Source: Flavobacteriales bacterium UBA3477 (GTDB lineage: Bacteria; Bacteroidota; Bacteroidia; Flavobacteriales; Schleiferiaceae). Taken from it: 64,000 nt of DNA. This document shows, piece after piece, positions 1 to 7,847 of the stretch. The stretch's first letter is position 1; every line of letters starts with the position of its first letter. A program made the translations under genes and the position numbers. The notes beneath the pieces were generated by a model, which made no database searches, was not told where the DNA came from, and saw nothing but the letters and a program-made list of their open reading frames with translations. Location of the stretch: assembly GCA_002378005.1 (NCBI GenBank), contig DFQY01000030.1:1-64000 (forward strand). The letters run 5' to 3'.

Positions 1-27
1 TAGAACGTTCGGAACACTAACCAAGAT

Positions 28-111
28 GGTTCGGATACCGAACCACCTCTATCACTTAACTCATTGATAATCAGAACATATAGAACCCTCCCCTTCGAGG
101 ACAGGTGGTTC
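28..111. repeat. GAAC/GTTC-rich inverted repeats, gene-free left edge
   Basis: The 137 bases before the M1 peptidase stop codon hold no gene. They contain a 7-bp perfect hairpin (GGTTCGG at 28-34, CCGAACC at 38-44, loop ATA). They also contain a separate 9-bp perfect inverted pair, GAACCACCT at 40-48 with AGGTGGTTC at 103-111, and a GAACGTTC palindrome at 3-10. Together they could fold into an RNA structure at the 3' end of the minus-strand transcript. No clear U-tract follows on the minus strand, so I do not call it a terminator. Confidence 0.4.
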
Positions 112-137
112 TTTTCATCTTACACTGTTATGGGCGC

Positions 138-2474
138 TTATCTAGCCTCGGTAGCGCGTGCTTCGCGCATAGGGTTTGAGCGACCGTTGCGATCCCAACG
201 ACTTGTAGCCTCACGAGAATAGACGTCAAACTTATTAGGCTCTTGCAGCGCTGGCCAATTGTTATCTGAACGATCGGTATCCGCAATTTCCAAGAATGGG
301 TCTAGCGTGATTTGAACAACCGGCTGTGGGAAGTTGAACCATTTGGTAAACTCATCTTCATTCTTCAGCCATACCTCAGCTGGAATGCGAATAACTTCTT
401 CTTGTCCATCCTCTAATGTAAATCGCAATACCAAGGGCATGATCAAACCGCCTTGATTTTCGAAGGTAAGGCCGTAGAAATGGTGACCTGCATCCAACAT
501 TGCCGCTTCTTCGGCAGTCAATCCATCGCGGTAGCGCTTGTAGGCCTCGCGGTCTGCCTCGCTCACTGCATACGGGTTATATGAGTTATAGAAATCACGC
601 GTTTCTGGTACTTCATCCACCATCGTGCGAATGACACTATTGCGAGGTTTACCGATATGGGCATCTGCCTCTTCTGCTTTAGCCTCTTGGAAAGGCTTTT
701 CAATATCTGGATTCTGCGTAGACATTTGGTACCACTGCACATCCTTTAAGGCGATATCTACGTGGTCGGTGGTATAGAACCATCCGCGCCAGTACCAATC
801 CAAATCTACACCTGATGCATCCTCCATAGTTCGGAAGAAATCTGCCGGAGAGGGGTGTTTGAAGGCCCAGCGACGGCTGTACTCCTTGAACGCATAGTCG
901 AACAGTTCACGACCCATGACGGTTTCGCGAAGAATATTCAATGCGGTAGCAGGCTTACCGTAGGCGTTATTGCCAAACTGGAGTACGCTCTCAGAATTTG
1001 TCATAATAGGCACCATCTCCTCTTTTGGACCACTCATATAAGGCACAATCTTGTGCGCCGGCCCACGACGTGATGGATATTCGTGATCCCACTCTTGCTC
1101 TGTCAGGTATTGTACAAAGGTGTTCAATCCTTCGTCCATCCAAGTCCACTGACGCTCATCGGAGTTGATGATCATCGGGAAGAAGTTGTGGCCTACTTCG
1201 TGAATGATCACCCCGATCATACCGTATTTCGTGCCTTCGCTGTAGGTGCCATCCGCTTCAGGACGACCGCCGTTAAAACAAATCATCGGGTACTCCATAC
1301 CGATCCACTTGGTATGCACCGAAATGGCTTTTTCGTACGGGTAGTCCACGGTGAACTTACTATATACTTTAAGGGTGTGTGCCACTACTCGCGTCGAGTA
1401 CTGCTCCCACAATGGATTACCTTCTTTCGGGTAGTAGCTCATCGCCATCGTGGTCTTGCCGTTAATATCTACGGCCTGTGCATCCCAAATGAACTTACGA
1501 GACGTCGCAAAGGCGAAGTCACGCACATTTTCGGCTTCAAAAACCCAAGTCTTAGTGCTTTTCGATTTGTTCTGCTCCGCTTCAATGGCTTCATCTTGAG
1601 TCACGATGATCACAGGATCATCAAAGCTCTTCTCAGCCTTGGTTAAGCGAGCACGCTGTATTGAGGTCAGTACACGAGAAGCGTTCGTCAACGTACCGGT
1701 AGAAGCTACTACGTGGTCTGTCGGCACGGTAATGCTCACTTTGTAATCACCAAAAGGTAAGGTAAACTCCCCTTGCCCTAGGAACTGCTTGTTCTGCCAT
1801 CCTTCCACATCGTTGTACACGGCCATGCGTGGGAAGAACTGGGCAATGGTGTAGAGGTAGTTATCATCCTCTTCAAAGTATTCGTAACCCGAACGGCCAC
1901 CAATATCCATACGGTCGTTGATGTTGAACCACCACTTAATCTTGAAGCTGAACGATTGGCCCTTGCGCAATGGTGAAGGCAGGTCCACACGCATCATTGT
2001 ATTGTTGATGGTGTAGCGCAAGTTGCTGCCTGAAGTAGTTTGCACGTAATCAAGTTTGAAGCCGCCGTCAAAATCATAGAACTGGCTGTTCTTTAATTGA
2101 TTGAACGCCGTCTGTGGCGTTCCGGTACGGTCGTTAAAGATGCCGCCCGTTTGGATTTGCTGCGTCATACTGTTCTGGGCGCGCATGTTTTGGTCTAATT
2201 GGACCCATAAATAGCGCAGCTCATCCGGACTATTGTTGGTGTAGGTGATGATTTCCTCACCGTAAATACGCTGCGTTTCATCGTCCAAGGTGATGGACAT
2301 GTTGTAATCAGCCTGCTGCTGGTAATATTCATGACCTGGAGCACCTGAAGCGGTGCGGTAGACGTTTGGAGTAGGAAGCTCCTGGCCCAATTGTCTGAAT
2401 TTCGAAGTGTTTACATTTTGTGCCGAGAGGCCAAGGGTGGCTAGGGCAATGAGCGATACTAAAATGCGCTTCAT
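138..2474 (-). CDS. Secreted M1-family (gluzincin) metallopeptidase
   Basis: Predicted 778-residue zinc peptidase of the aminopeptidase N/leukotriene A4 hydrolase clan. A signal peptide (MKRILVS start, hydrophobic core, cleavage near LSAQ) sends it out of the cytoplasm. The active site is explicit: HEVGH followed 18 residues later by the third zinc ligand in the MDEG segment. A GMEYP motif upstream corresponds to the GxMEN substrate-binding loop. I start at the ATG at 2474 rather than seven codons upstream because the signal peptide begins there. It is the last gene of a three-gene minus-strand unit, 22 nt after the HupE-like gene. Peptide specificity cannot be told from sequence. No T9SS sorting domain is visible at the C-terminus, so it is probably periplasmic or membrane-associated. 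Confidence 0.9.
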   Translation of the reverse strand: MKRILVSLIALATLGLSAQNVNTSKFRQLGQELPTPNVYRTASGAPGHEYYQQQADYNMSITLDDETQRIYGEEIITYTNNSPDELRYLWVQLDQNMRAQNSMTQQIQTGGIFNDRTGTPQTAFNQLKNSQFYDFDGGFKLDYVQTTSGSNLRYTINNTMMRVDLPSPLRKGQSFSFKIKWWFNINDRMDIGGRSGYEYFEEDDNYLYTIAQFFPRMAVYNDVEGWQNKQFLGQGEFTLPFGDYKVSITVPTDHVVASTGTLTNASRVLTSIQRARLTKAEKSFDDPVIIVTQDEAIEAEQNKSKSTKTWVFEAENVRDFAFATSRKFIWDAQAVDINGKTTMAMSYYPKEGNPLWEQYSTRVVAHTLKVYSKFTVDYPYEKAISVHTKWIGMEYPMICFNGGRPEADGTYSEGTKYGMIGVIIHEVGHNFFPMIINSDERQWTWMDEGLNTFVQYLTEQEWDHEYPSRRGPAHKIVPYMSGPKEEMVPIMTNSESVLQFGNNAYGKPATALNILRETVMGRELFDYAFKEYSRRWAFKHPSPADFFRTMEDASGVDLDWYWRGWFYTTDHVDIALKDVQWYQMSTQNPDIEKPFQEAKAEEADAHIGKPRNSVIRTMVDEVPETRDFYNSYNPYAVSEADREAYKRYRDGLTAEEAAMLDAGHHFYGLTFENQGGLIMPLVLRFTLEDGQEEVIRIPAEVWLKNEDEFTKWFNFPQPVVQITLDPFLEIADTDRSDNNWPALQEPNKFDVYSREATSRWDRNGRSNPMREARATEAR

Positions 2475-2496
2475 ATTGAGAGGTTTTATGTACAAG

Positions 2497-3048
2497 TTAG
2501 AGGGACAATCGGTCCAAAATCATTTGAATGCTCAAGGTTAAAATTACCCCGCTAAGCATCCACTTCATGGCCTTGGGATTGCGCCAAAATTTTTCGACTG
2601 ACCAATATACAAAAAGCAAGGCCAGAACAACGAGAATTTGGCCTGCCTCAATTCCTAAATTAAACGGGATCCACGCCCACCAAAACGAATCGCTTTGTGC
2701 AATGAACGAGTAGTACGACCCAAATCCCAATCCGTGAATCAATCCAAAAATTCCTGAAAGCCACATCGCCCCTTGCCCCACCTTGAATCCATTGATCAGG
2801 TGATACCCCACCGTCAACGCGATCGTCACGGCAATGCCCAGCTCGACCCACTGGCTCGGCGGCCTAACGACTTCTGTGGCGGCCAAGGCCAAACTAAGAC
2901 TGTGCCCAACGGTGAATACGGTAATCCACTTCAGGGTGGCCTTCCATTGCCCGAAGCTCAACGGAAGCGTTAAGGCCAACAAGAACAACATATGGTCGTA
3001 CCCTTCTAGATCGGTGATATGACGAATGCCTAGGTTGAAGTAGAACAT
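2497..3048 (-). CDS. HupE/UreJ-like integral membrane protein
   Basis: 183-residue polytopic protein with about six hydrophobic segments. The family signature is present: GIRHITDLEGYDH near the N-terminus, a VGHSLSLA segment, and GLIHGLGFG in the middle. Conserved His and Asp residues lie in or near the membrane. HupE/UreJ proteins are proposed metal (nickel or similar) permeases, but the metal is unproven for this subgroup. The start directly follows the stop of the upstream DUF6702 gene (no gap), which implies translational coupling. Conservation of this pair next to an M1 peptidase suggests one functional unit, possibly linking metal uptake to a metalloprotein. That link is inference. Confidence 0.8.
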   Translation of the reverse strand: MFYFNLGIRHITDLEGYDHMLFLLALTLPLSFGQWKATLKWITVFTVGHSLSLALAATEVVRPPSQWVELGIAVTIALTVGYHLINGFKVGQGAMWLSGIFGLIHGLGFGSYYSFIAQSDSFWWAWIPFNLGIEAGQILVVLALLFVYWSVEKFWRNPKAMKWMLSGVILTLSIQMILDRLSL

Positions 3049-3582
3049 TTAAAAATTAAAGTTTAAGCGGTAATCATTGCTTTCGCGGCAGCTATTGGTC
3101 TGTTTGCGGCCGCCGTAATGGAAAATCACAATATTTTCTTGGGAAGGATAAATATCTGCAAGCAGGGTATGTTTTATGGACCAATTCCCACTCAGCTCTT
3201 CCATTTCCTTATCTCCGTACTCCGCGGTGAACAACAAATACACTTCATCGGGACCTCGAGAAGTTCCGAAATATGCCACAGCCATAGCTTCACCATTCAA
3301 TTCTAATTTGATGTGCTGCTCAAGGTATTGGCCGTGCAAAGCTGCTCTTTGGTTGGAGTCCAATTGTACATAGCGCATCACTTTTTCCTGTAACAAAGCA
3401 TTCATTGCGCGCTCCCAATCGTCCGGAAAGGTTTTCACCACCCCTGTAATTTTTCCTTTTTCTGTATCGACATGGAAATCCGTGACGCTCACATAGAACT
3501 CATGCCGTACCTTAGTGTGCGCAGCCGGGTCTTGGGCCATAGCCCCTGCCCACCAAAACCAAATGACGAGTAAAAATTTCAT
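3049..3582 (-). CDS. DUF6702-like secreted protein
   Basis: 177-residue exported protein of unknown function. The N-terminus has a signal peptide with an aromatic core (FLLVIWFWWAG) and an AMA-Q cleavage site. The mature part resembles the DUF6702 group found beside HupE and M1 peptidase genes in Flavobacteriia: an HEFYVSVTDF start, then alternating beta-type segments. I chose the ATG at 3582 because it begins the signal peptide; the open frame continues upstream but only opposite the neighbouring gene. This ATG overlaps the divergent sialidase-like gene's ATG in a shared CATG at 3580-3583, so its promoter must lie inside that gene. The sequence TATTTTCA five bases before the ATG is a weak -7-like candidate. 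Confidence 0.7.
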   Translation of the reverse strand: MKFLLVIWFWWAGAMAQDPAAHTKVRHEFYVSVTDFHVDTEKGKITGVVKTFPDDWERAMNALLQEKVMRYVQLDSNQRAALHGQYLEQHIKLELNGEAMAVAYFGTSRGPDEVYLLFTAEYGDKEMEELSGNWSIKHTLLADIYPSQENIVIFHYGGRKQTNSCRESNDYRLNFNF

Positions 3583-4870
3583 GCCCGTGAAAATACGCCA
3601 ATTTTCGACCCAAGCCCTGTCAATCGCACTGCTATTTGCAGGTCTTGTGGCCACCGCCCAAGCCGTAAAAATCCATGAAGGCGCTGCTTTCAAAACGGGC
3701 ATTTGCGAGCCCTCCATAGCCGTGGACCCCACGAACCCTTTAAACATTTACGCGGGTAGTGTCCTCAACAACTTTTACCAAAGTACCGACGGCGGAACGA
3801 CTTGGACCACCGAGGCGCTCACTTCTCCTTATGGCGTTTGGGGCGATCCCGTGCTGCATGCCGATCGTTCGGGCCGCGTATATTTCTTCCACCTCAGCGA
3901 TCCTGAAGGCACAAATTGGCGCAGCGACCAAATCCTCGACCGTATGGTTTGTCAGACCAAAGATGGCCCGGACGGGACCTTTAACGATGGAAGTTTCACT
4001 GCGATCAATGGCAAGAAACACGACAAAGAATGGGTTGCCGAGCACCCAACCAAGGGCACCATTGGGTTGAGTTGGACGCAATTCGATTCGTACGGCACCG
4101 ACAACCCAAATTGTAAGAGCACCATCCTATTTTCTCAAAGCTACGACCAAGGCAAAACTTGGACCACTCCCGTAATCATCACCGACCGAGCCGGAGATTG
4201 TATTGACGATGATGGCACCGCCGAAGGCGCTGTACCTGCCTATGGCATTAAAAATGCCATGTACGTTGGCTGGGCACTTCGCGACTCCCTATATGTGAGC
4301 AGAAGTCTCGACGGCAAACATTGGCAAGATGTCCTCGTCAGCACCCAATTTGCAGGTTGGTCTCAAAGCTACGATGGCTTCTCGCGATGCAACGGCATGC
4401 CCATTACTGTTGTAGACCACTGCCCTTCAAGCCCTTATTATGGACGTATCTACCTCTGCTGGGGCGACCAAGATTACTCCATGGGCGGCGAGGTATATTT
4501 CTCGTTTAGTGACGATGCTGGGGCCCATTGGTCCCCAAAACAATCCATTAGCCCTGATGGTGGCCAAAGCGACCAATTCCTTCCCTGGCTCACCGTCGAC
4601 CCCACCACCGGCTACCTGTATGCCGTGTATTATGACCGCAGAGCCCTCGAAGATGCCGCCACCAATACCTACCTCGCCATATCCCACGATGGCGGAGCTA
4701 CTTGGACCGAACAACAAATCAACGACACCCCGTTTACCCCAAATGATGCCGTCTTCATGGGCGACTACAACCACATCTCTGCCTACGATGGGGTGGTTCG
4801 TCCTATTTGGACCGAGCTAAGCCAAGGCAAGAAAAGCGTGTGGACTTACTTATTCAATGAAGCGAAATAA
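3581..4870 (+). CDS. Secreted BNR/Asp-box beta-propeller (sialidase-fold) protein
   Basis: 429-residue exported protein. A signal peptide (KIRQ n-region, ALSIALLFAGL core, cleavage after AQA) is followed by a repeat-built propeller. At least four Asp-box motifs of the form SxDxGxxW are visible: STDGGTTW, SYDQGKTW, SDDAGAHW and SHDGGATW. This is the exo-alpha-sialidase/BNR superfamily fold. I do not see the Arg-rich FRIP segment and full catalytic set of a true sialidase, so the enzyme activity is open. Start chosen at 3581 for the signal peptide. It lies 2 nt upstream of pepE, so the two are probably co-transcribed. Confidence 0.75.
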   Translation: MPVKIRQFSTQALSIALLFAGLVATAQAVKIHEGAAFKTGICEPSIAVDPTNPLNIYAGSVLNNFYQSTDGGTTWTTEALTSPYGVWGDPVLHADRSGRVYFFHLSDPEGTNWRSDQILDRMVCQTKDGPDGTFNDGSFTAINGKKHDKEWVAEHPTKGTIGLSWTQFDSYGTDNPNCKSTILFSQSYDQGKTWTTPVIITDRAGDCIDDDGTAEGAVPAYGIKNAMYVGWALRDSLYVSRSLDGKHWQDVLVSTQFAGWSQSYDGFSRCNGMPITVVDHCPSSPYYGRIYLCWGDQDYSMGGEVYFSFSDDAGAHWSPKQSISPDGGQSDQFLPWLTVDPTTGYLYAVYYDRRALEDAATNTYLAISHDGGATWTEQQINDTPFTPNDAVFMGDYNHISAYDGVVRPIWTELSQGKKSVWTYLFNEAK

Positions 4871-4872
4871 CT

Positions 4873-5568
4873 ATGAACCTACTTATCGTCAGCACTTCCA
4901 CGGTATACGGAAAACCTTATCTCAGCTACCTCGAAACCGAATGCAAAGACTTCTTTTCTTCTGCAAAAAAAATCCTATTTATCCCCTTTGCACGACCTGG
5001 CGGCATGACCCACGACGCCTACACTGCTCGCGCCAAAGAAGTCTTTGAAGCCTGGGGGTTTGAGATGCGCGGGGCACACGAATTTGAAACGGCGGAGGAA
5101 GGAACGAATTGGGCTGATGGATTTTTCACTGGCGGTGGCAACACCTTTGTGCTTTGTGATACCATTCGCAACACCGGTTATTTCGACACCATCGATGCCG
5201 CAGTGCGCGCCGGCAAACCCTACATGGGTACCTCAGCAGGCTGTAACCTTACGGGCATAAGCATTTGCACCACCAACGATATGCCTATTGTATACCCGCC
5301 AAGCTTTGAGGCTTTCGGATGGGTCCCTTTCAACATCAACCCGCATTACCTCGATCCCGTAGAAGGCAGCACGCACATGGGAGAAACCCGAGAGACGCGC
5401 ATTAAAGAATTCCAACACTTCAACGACCAACCCGTTATTGGCTTGCGTGAAGGGTCTTGGATCCGAGTTCATGGCGAGCACATGGAGCTCAAAGGCAAAC
5501 AGACAGCGCGTATTTTCAGTGCAAACTATGTTGGTGAGATATCAAAAATAAGAATTGATGAATTTTAA
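4873..5568 (+). CDS. pepE: Dipeptidase E (alpha-aspartyl dipeptidase), peptidase family S51
   Basis: 231-residue cytoplasmic serine peptidase that hydrolyses Asp-X dipeptides. The nucleophile lies in the elbow GTSAGCN (Ser121). Asp136 (TTNDMP) and His158 (INPHYLDP) fall exactly one residue beyond the E. coli PepE triad Ser120/Asp135/His157, so the triad is intact. Length matches the family (about 230). It starts 2 nt after the BNR protein gene. No close partner suggests a pathway beyond peptide turnover. A short A+T-rich gap separates it from the OmpA/SPOR pair, where base composition changes. Confidence 0.9.
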   Translation: MNLLIVSTSTVYGKPYLSYLETECKDFFSSAKKILFIPFARPGGMTHDAYTARAKEVFEAWGFEMRGAHEFETAEEGTNWADGFFTGGGNTFVLCDTIRNTGYFDTIDAAVRAGKPYMGTSAGCNLTGISICTTNDMPIVYPPSFEAFGWVPFNINPHYLDPVEGSTHMGETRETRIKEFQHFNDQPVIGLREGSWIRVHGEHMELKGKQTARIFSANYVGEISKIRIDEF

Positions 5569-5572
5569 ATAC

Positions 5573-5586
5573 TATATTTATCTTTA
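5573..5586 (+). promoter_or_regulatory. Candidate -7 promoter boxes before the OmpA/SPOR gene pair
   Basis: Two overlapping near-matches to the Bacteroidota -7 element TAnnTTTG occur: TATATTTA (5573-5580) and TATCTTTA (5579-5586), each with A in place of the final G. They lie 25-31 nt before the ATG at 5612. The region is A+T-rich, so chance matches are likely. No clear -33 TTG is seen. Confidence 0.35.
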
Positions 5587-5611
5587 AATCAACACATTCT
5601 AAGGTAGAACT

Positions 5612-6718
5612 ATGAAAAAATTAATATCATTCCTTTCGATTTTTCTAATAGGAACATTATCATCTCATGGACAAAGTAGCTGGTCCTTTATTGCCACAGT
5701 AGAAGAGAATGTTCATATAAGCGATGTACGTCCATCGTACAACTACATCAATTTAAGTGTGCCAGCAGCGAATAGTGGGGCTCGGGTTGGAGCATACTTC
5801 ACTAAGTCCGAAAAAGTTAGTGCTGAATTCTCTCTTGGTGTAACTGGTATAGGGTCGCCAAATCAATTTGTAACAAAACTTGTTCCTGTTGAACTCATAG
5901 GTCATTACGATATATTAGGTTCAAATATTGATAAGTATAAATTCAATTTAGATCTTGGAGTTGGCTCGGCGTTAGTGAGTAACTCAAGTTCACGTTTTGG
6001 ATTCTCAGAACACTTAAATGTTGGGGCATCGCTAGAATTTATAGATGCTCTGCCAGGCGGGCATGTCATTATTGGGACCCGATATAGTTCATTTGTAGAT
6101 GACTATTTGGACCAAAAAGTGGTTGCAGGGTCATCAAATGATGGGATTTTAAGGTTCTTTACCACTGCAAGATTTGATTTGGGAGAAAGTGCAAAAAAAT
6201 TGAAAATGGATTTGGCAGATGAAAAAGCCAAGGTTTCAGATTTGAATTCTCAACTTCTTACAGCGCAAAGTGATTTGGCGCGAGAAAGTAAACAGAAGGA
6301 AGAATTAACTAATGCTTTGGAAGAGGCAAATCAAGTTTCAAAAGCCACGCAAGAGCTACTAGAAGCATATAAAAATCATGACCTTAACTCACCAAGTTAT
6401 GTCCTGTTCAGTCCAAATCTTTCTGATGTTAATGAAGAAAATGTTGCTTATTTAGGTGAAGTTTTAGAAATCCTAAAAAGCAATCCTTCCATTAAATTAG
6501 AAATTATTGGACGTGCAGATACGCAAGGATCGGAGGACTATAATCTAAACTTGAGTGAGAAGCGAGCCAATGCTGTAAAAACTTGGTTTATCGAAAGTGG
6601 AATTCAACAAAATAGAATTTCAACCAGCTGGAAAGGAAAAATTGATCCTGTAGCCTCAAATAATACCTTAGAAGGTATGGCGCTAAACCGGTCGGCTCAA
6701 ATAATTCTAAAACTATAA
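5612..6718 (+). CDS. Outer-membrane barrel-like protein with coiled coil and OmpA peptidoglycan-binding domain
   Basis: 368 residues with a signal peptide (MKKLISF start, cleavage near SHGQ). Residues about 21-190 are rich in alternating beta strands with glycines and aromatics and end in RFDLGES, as in small outer-membrane barrels. Residues about 190-250 form a Lys/Glu coiled coil. Residues about 265-368 are an OmpA C-terminal domain. Its diaminopimelate-binding Asp lies in GRADTQG and the partner Arg in SEKRAN, so peptidoglycan anchoring is expected. The N-terminal 180 residues are clearly paralogous to the next gene (shared VRPSYNY or IRPSYNY, GFSEH, and ILRFFT). A+T content is visibly higher than in pepE or gpmI. 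The ligand or surface role is unknown. Confidence 0.8.
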   Translation: MKKLISFLSIFLIGTLSSHGQSSWSFIATVEENVHISDVRPSYNYINLSVPAANSGARVGAYFTKSEKVSAEFSLGVTGIGSPNQFVTKLVPVELIGHYDILGSNIDKYKFNLDLGVGSALVSNSSSRFGFSEHLNVGASLEFIDALPGGHVIIGTRYSSFVDDYLDQKVVAGSSNDGILRFFTTARFDLGESAKKLKMDLADEKAKVSDLNSQLLTAQSDLARESKQKEELTNALEEANQVSKATQELLEAYKNHDLNSPSYVLFSPNLSDVNEENVAYLGEVLEILKSNPSIKLEIIGRADTQGSEDYNLNLSEKRANAVKTWFIESGIQQNRISTSWKGKIDPVASNNTLEGMALNRSAQIILKL

Positions 6719-6743
6719 TTAATCAAACCAATACTCTGGAATC

Positions 6744-7760
6744 ATGAAATTTAACCTTTCACTTTTCTTAACGTTATTATTAAGCGTAATGCTTAATGCA
6801 CAGTCAAAAAGCTGGAGCGTATATACATCCGTTGAAGAAGCAATTCATGTGTCAGATATAAGACCCTCATATAATTATTTTAATCTAAGTGTACCCGCAG
6901 GAAATGCTGGCATGAGGATGGGGGCATTTTACACTCATGATGAAAACATCAGTGCTGAGATAACTCTCGGCGTTATTGGAATCAGTTCCCCAAACAGATT
7001 TTCATCTGGTTTAATTCCTATTGAAGTTGTTGGCCATTATAACGTATTACCAGAACTGCCTATTGATTGGTTATCTAAAATTAATTTAGATCTAGGATTA
7101 GGTTCATCTTTAGCCGAGTCTAGTCCGGGTAATTTTGGTTTCAGCGAACATATGGTTCTTGGTGCTACCGCAGAATTAGGGAATTTATTGCCATTTGGAA
7201 CCCTAATGATGGGTACTAGGTATACTATGTTTATTGATGATTTTGTAGATGGATATGCCGTAAGCGGAACAGGAAATGATAAAATTCTTCGATTTTTTAC
7301 TGGCTTAAGAATTGATTTAGGGAATTCTAACAATTCAGCTGAACTTTCTGAGGCAAAAGCCAAAATAGATAAGTTAGAAAGTGATTTAATGGTCGCGGCA
7401 TTGGCTTACGATGACCTTTCTGCTCAAAAAGAAGGAGCAACATCTAGCCTCAAAGCTGAGAATACTGAGCTAAAAGAAAAATTAAAATCTTTAGAAAATA
7501 GTGCCACAACAACTTTTGAAACTACTCAAATGATAAGTGAAATCAATGGTTATCACGTGGTCATAGGCTCATTCCCGAATGAATCAATGGCGAATGAATA
7601 CTTGAATTCCTTAGATATAGATGATTTACAAGTAGTCTTTGTGGAAAGTATTCCGACATACAGGGTAGTCCTCAGTGAGCACAAGGAATTACGAGAAGCA
7701 CTACTCGCACTCGAAAATGCAATGGCTATTACGCCTAATGCTTGGATTGCTGTCTATTAA
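6744..7760 (+). CDS. Paralogous barrel-like envelope protein ending in a SPOR domain
   Basis: 338 residues. The signal peptide (cleavage near LNAQ) and barrel-like module (about 21-190) match the preceding gene segment by segment: VEEAIHVSDIRPSYNY, SVPAGNAG, GFSEH, ILRFFTG. A short coiled coil follows (about 195-250). The C-terminal 75 residues then differ completely: HVVIGSFPNESMANEYL and later YRVVLSE are hallmarks of a SPOR domain, which binds glycan strands stripped of stem peptides, typically at division sites. The gene starts 25 nt after its partner and shares its low G+C. The pair therefore presents one outer-membrane module on two peptidoglycan-binding anchors. The function of the module is not known to me. 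Confidence 0.75.
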   Translation: MKFNLSLFLTLLLSVMLNAQSKSWSVYTSVEEAIHVSDIRPSYNYFNLSVPAGNAGMRMGAFYTHDENISAEITLGVIGISSPNRFSSGLIPIEVVGHYNVLPELPIDWLSKINLDLGLGSSLAESSPGNFGFSEHMVLGATAELGNLLPFGTLMMGTRYTMFIDDFVDGYAVSGTGNDKILRFFTGLRIDLGNSNNSAELSEAKAKIDKLESDLMVAALAYDDLSAQKEGATSSLKAENTELKEKLKSLENSATTTFETTQMISEINGYHVVIGSFPNESMANEYLNSLDIDDLQVVFVESIPTYRVVLSEHKELREALLALENAMAITPNAWIAVY

Positions 7761-7780
7761 CGTTTAAAAACACACTTCTT

Positions 7781-7808
7781 AACCCGCCTCAATTGGCGGG
7801 TTTTTTTT
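7781..7808 (+). terminator. Rho-independent terminator after the OmpA/SPOR pair
   Basis: AACCCGCC (7781-7788) pairs with GGCGGGTT (7795-7802) around a 6-nt loop and runs into an eight-T tract ending at 7808. It lies 20 nt after the SPOR gene stop and closes the plus-strand unit before the gpmI promoter. Confidence 0.85.
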
Positions 7809-7822
7809 GCCCTAATAAACCG

Positions 7823-7830
7823 TAAATTTG
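7823..7830 (+). promoter_or_regulatory. -7 promoter box of gpmI
   Basis: TAAATTTG is a perfect match to TAnnTTTG, 17 nt before the ATG at 7848. It argues against the earlier in-frame ATA/TTG-type starts, which would fall inside the promoter. Confidence 0.65.
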
Positions 7831-7847
7831 TGGCCACAACACACGCT

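Noticed and set aside
1083..1646. A 187-codon plus-strand frame inside the M1 peptidase gene
   Set aside because: It lies opposite the HExxH-bearing part of a conserved peptidase and lacks a plausible start context or known motifs.
3740..4081. Open frames on the minus strand, and in a second plus frame, inside the BNR protein gene
   Set aside because: Asp-box repeats and the signal peptide fix the real frame; the others are G+C-driven shadows.
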